From the NCBI GenBank assembly GCA_027475525.1, contig JAMWFC010000131.1, positions 186,001 through 250,000 on the forward strand: a DNA stretch of 64,000 nucleotides, given 5' to 3'. The DNA is from Macrolepiota albuminosa (lineage: Eukaryota > Basidiomycota > Agaricomycetes > Agaricales > Agaricaceae). Made by a program: the position numbers and the translations under genes. This document shows positions 61,427 through 64,000 of the stretch, piece by piece (within the stretch, counting starts at the first letter, position 1; each line of letters starts with the position of its first letter). Below the pieces are notes generated by a model, which saw nothing but the letters and a program-made list of their open reading frames with translations, was not told the DNA's origin and searched no databases.

Positions 61427-62102
61427 TGACTCTGACCAAACCCCGATCAGTACTGAAAGGAGTTAGCAACTGGCGCTGTCAATCACCGAGGCACCTCAAT
61501 CAGAAGTCTAAAGGAATCAATGACAACAAGACAGGATACACGCAGACCTGACATTTAAATCTATCAAAAGATGGTACAATGTTTAGCGCCGGAATTAGCG
61601 CTCACGGCGTCTGTCGAGGATTCCCCAACCATACCCCGGGATGGCATGGCCAATTAAATTACATCAAAAAGTGAGCAAACTCGTACCACTTCTAAGTAGT
61701 TTTAGAGTCGCCGTTGGTCGCCGTCACCCATGTGCTGCAGGTCGCCGTTGACAGGTGGCCATTAGCTACAGTCACGAAGAGAGGCGCTAATTGGTAGCGC
61801 CGTCAATGGATTTATTTTGGAAATACCGTAGCGCATAGTATAAAAACTAGCTACTTGCCATGTATATAACAACGAATCGTAACCTCTTGAGCACCCAGTT
61901 ACACTTAGCGTTCAAATCGCGCTAGCATTGCCTGACTTTGTCACCAAGTTTGGCGCTAGCTTCGTCTATCTCGTCTTCATTGTTTATGGTGCCACCTACG
62001 GGCACGCTACGCTGCGCTATTTGTCTTATTCTCTATAACTTCTCCTAAACTACGACGCTTACCACTTGCTAGGTAGCACCCAAGGCGCTATCATCTAGCG
62101 CA
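61427..62102 (+). promoter_or_regulatory. 676-base promoter-like block, copy 2, upstream of gag
   Basis: Contains AGTATAAAAACTAGC near 61837 and GTATATAAC near 61861, both TATA-like, 60-250 bases before the end. It has LTR-like TGACTC...GCGCA ends. The same block, inverted and the same length after removing an insertion, is at 39293-40791, again between the accessory-gene tail and the gag leader. Confidence 0.6.
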
Positions 62103-62311
62103 TCGCCCTATCACCTCTACTCGAGCACACCAGGACCCTGCCGGGACTCCTCATAAACCCGTATGCCAGGCGCTGGAGACGGCGTTGTACTGCATATACG
62201 TCCAGCGCACCCAACCATAGTTGGCATCATCATTTTGGAGCCCACTGCAAGGGGTTCTATTAAGGCAGAATTCCGCTGGAAACTCGAGCCCAGTGACAAC
62301 ACCGCCTTCTA
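62103..62311 (+). other. untranslated leader before gag
   Basis: The first ~130 bases match (inverted) 39160-39292. No tRNA primer-binding site was recognised with certainty. Confidence 0.5.
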
Positions 62312-62434
62312 TTGGAGAGCGCATTTGAACAAACATTGACTGAGTCACCACACTTACCAGGCACGCTACCGAGGCAGACTTTAGATCAGGAACTTGAAGC
62401 CGCTCCAGATAGCTTGGCTGAAAGCTTCTCCCCA

Positions 62435-62588
62435 TTTTCCCAACCGTTCAAATACTTAGCAGGTGAAAACCATACACCGCTTACTCCTTTGGAAGAGCTG
62501 TCTAGGTCATTTTTTCCCAACCGTTCAAATACTTAGCAGGTGAAAACCATACACCGCTTACTCCTTTGGAAGAGCTGTCTAGGTCATT
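62435..62588. repeat. exact 77-base tandem duplication in gag leader coding region
   Basis: 62435-62511 and 62512-62588 are identical, and the match stops exactly at 77 on both sides. It causes a frameshift. Confidence 0.95.
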
Positions 62589-62704
62589 ATCGCCAGAACC
62601 TAGCGACTCAGAACTACCCGAGCCAGTACACCGCTTACTCCTTTGGAAGAGCTGTCTAGGTCATTATCGCCAGAACCTAGCGACTCAGAACTACCCGAGC
62701 CAGT
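62551..62704. repeat. second, overlapping 77-base tandem duplication
   Basis: 62551-62627 and 62628-62704 are identical; three more bases match by chance. It partly overlaps the previous duplication but has a different unit. Confidence 0.95.
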
Positions 62705-64000
62705 ACCAACTACGACCACGCCAAGTGAAACTACCACTAACACCACTATTCCTACCACGACGTCAACGCCAGCTAATATGGAGCAGGCAAACACACCACG
62801 CATGCCGCCAAGAAACCATTTCTCGTTGCCAAAATGAGACGAGACAAAGCCTCATGAGCTAACACAGTATTTCTGAGAATTGGAATATTTATTACGCAAC
62901 TGCCGAGTCACCGACAACACGCAAATGAAAGAATACGCCGCCAGATACGTTTCATACGATACCGCGGAATCTTGGACAGGACTGGACGAGTTTCAAGGAT
63001 TAACACAAGATGCAGTGCCAAGACCATTTACCTACGAGGAATGGAAAAAGGCGATCATTAAATTGTACCCTGGTGCTGAAGAGTCCACACGCTATACAGT
63101 CCTTGAAATCCAGAAACTGGTACAGGATACCTTTGCAACGGGCATTTATATGTTAGGCACACTATTTACTTATTACCAAGATTTCCAGCGAATTGCACGA
63201 TGGCTAGTACAGAACGGCAAACTCTACAGGAACGAGGAACGGCGCCTGTTCCAACAAGGGATTCCGACATCGTTATGGACTTGAATAGCACGTTGCTTAG
63301 AAATTCTTAAGTCCGACCACCATCCCGAGGAACCCTACAATATAGAAGACGTCTTTGAAGCAGGTAAATGGATACTGAAAGGAACGGATACTGGCATCCT
63401 CTTCCAGCGACCTTCTAGTACTGATAACGGAGGAAAGGCGCCGCCCATTGTGGCGCCAGCACCTAGCGCGACTAACAACCAGGGAGGCTTTATCAAGAAG
63501 GAGGATCTAGAAAACGCAGTCAACACGGCCGTCGCAAGCGTTATGAGCAAATTGGAAACGTTAATCTCGACTAGCCTTAATGCACCACGAGGTAATATGC
63601 AACCTGGGCTTTGTCACTTCTGTGGCGAGGCGGGACATACGATGACTCAAGGGCGCTGCGCTATCCTCAAACAGTATCTATGCCAAGGAAGAGCGCGTCG
63701 GGGTGCTGACGGTAAAATAATCCTACCCTCGGGCGCTAACATCCCTCTATATCCCGAGCACCGGACTTTCCAGGGACGAATTGATGAATGGCACCAACAA
63801 AACCCTGGGAACTTAGCGACGGGCAACCTCAATAGTACGGCTGCAATGGAGGCAGAGGCAACTCCACAACAGGCACTAATCCATGAAGTACTCCAGCTTA
63901 ACGCTGTTAGCGAGCGACCAACGTTGTCACGAGAGGAGAGGATCGAGACATTGGAAAGGGAGCTAAAGTCGCTAAAGAATCAGGTTTTCGACGGTGTCAA

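Larger units (their letters stand above)
62312..64000 (+). pseudogene. Ty3/gypsy gag, continues past window end
   Basis: Upstream text LTPLEELSRSLSPEPSDSEL belongs to the reading frame once two 77-base duplications are each counted once. The first ATG in the main frame is at 62778 (MEQANTPRMPPRNHF). The gag core follows (QYF, stop, ELEYLLRNCRVTDNTQMKEY; WKKAIIKLYPGAEESTRYTV). A knuckle CHFCGEAGHTMTQGRC (63615-63662) has spacing CX2CX4HX6C, two residues longer than usual before the last Cys. The end reads ERIETLERELKSLKNQVF, a short coiled coil. Three in-frame TGA (62836, 62875, 63283) sit at expected Arg codons. CpG content is high, so this is the youngest element here. Confidence 0.88.

Overview
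The window looks like basidiomycete fungal DNA, most likely an agaricomycete. The genes carry many short GT-AG introns of about 50-60 bases. The immune-type gene has the fungal order patatin, NB-ARC, kinesin-light-chain-like TPR. The repeats are LTR retrotransposons of Ty1/copia and Ty3/gypsy chromovirus type, a Tc1/mariner element and a decayed Helitron. No bacterial operon, ribosomal RNA, tRNA or CRISPR array was recognised.

Layout. 1-5834 is ordinary gene space on the plus strand: the 3' part of the gene for translation initiation factor eIF3 subunit L, then a secreted GH95 alpha-L-fucosidase. 5835-7749 is intergenic, with a possible relic gene on the minus strand. 7750-14684 is a large NLR/STAND-type gene (about 2,195 residues once a suspicious 77-base duplication is discounted). 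It ends in about 33 TPR-like repeats of 42 residues, and the last third of the array is near-perfect 252-base units.

From about 14.7 kb to the end the window is a nest of mobile elements. Target-site duplications (TSDs) let several layers be dated. A solo LTR (17490-24766) was split by a copia element (18227-24730), whose coding region was in turn split by another solo LTR (19760-20614). A Tc1/mariner element (25631-27314) has 223-base inverted repeats. A strongly decayed Helitron (about 32080-36465, minus) still shows helicase motifs and a terminal cysteine-peptidase-like domain. A minus-strand chromovirus, here 'gypsy-1', has its pol at 42.2-45.8 kb. Its protease is cut by a solo LTR (TSD gagag), and that solo LTR is cut by a second full-length element, 'gypsy-2' (46546-57821; 174-base LTRs). 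The missing piece of the gypsy-1 protease reappears at 57878-58030. Gypsy-2 carries about 3 kb of extra decayed coding sequence beyond the integrase. From 58031 onward there is an LTR, an intron-containing accessory gene with a cysteine cluster, a 676-base promoter-like block and a plus-strand gypsy gag that leaves the window. The join of that gene to the block recurs in inverted orientation at 39.2-41.0 kb.

Two properties cut across the features. Many in-frame stops in the elements are TGA where an arginine CGA codon is expected, and CpG looks scarce in the old repeats, as expected from methyl-cytosine deamination. Separately, five exact tandem duplications all have a shift of 77 bases, in unrelated sequences. 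That looks like a de Bruijn assembly joining artefact rather than biology, and it falsely breaks the NLR gene, the Tc1 transposase and the gag gene.
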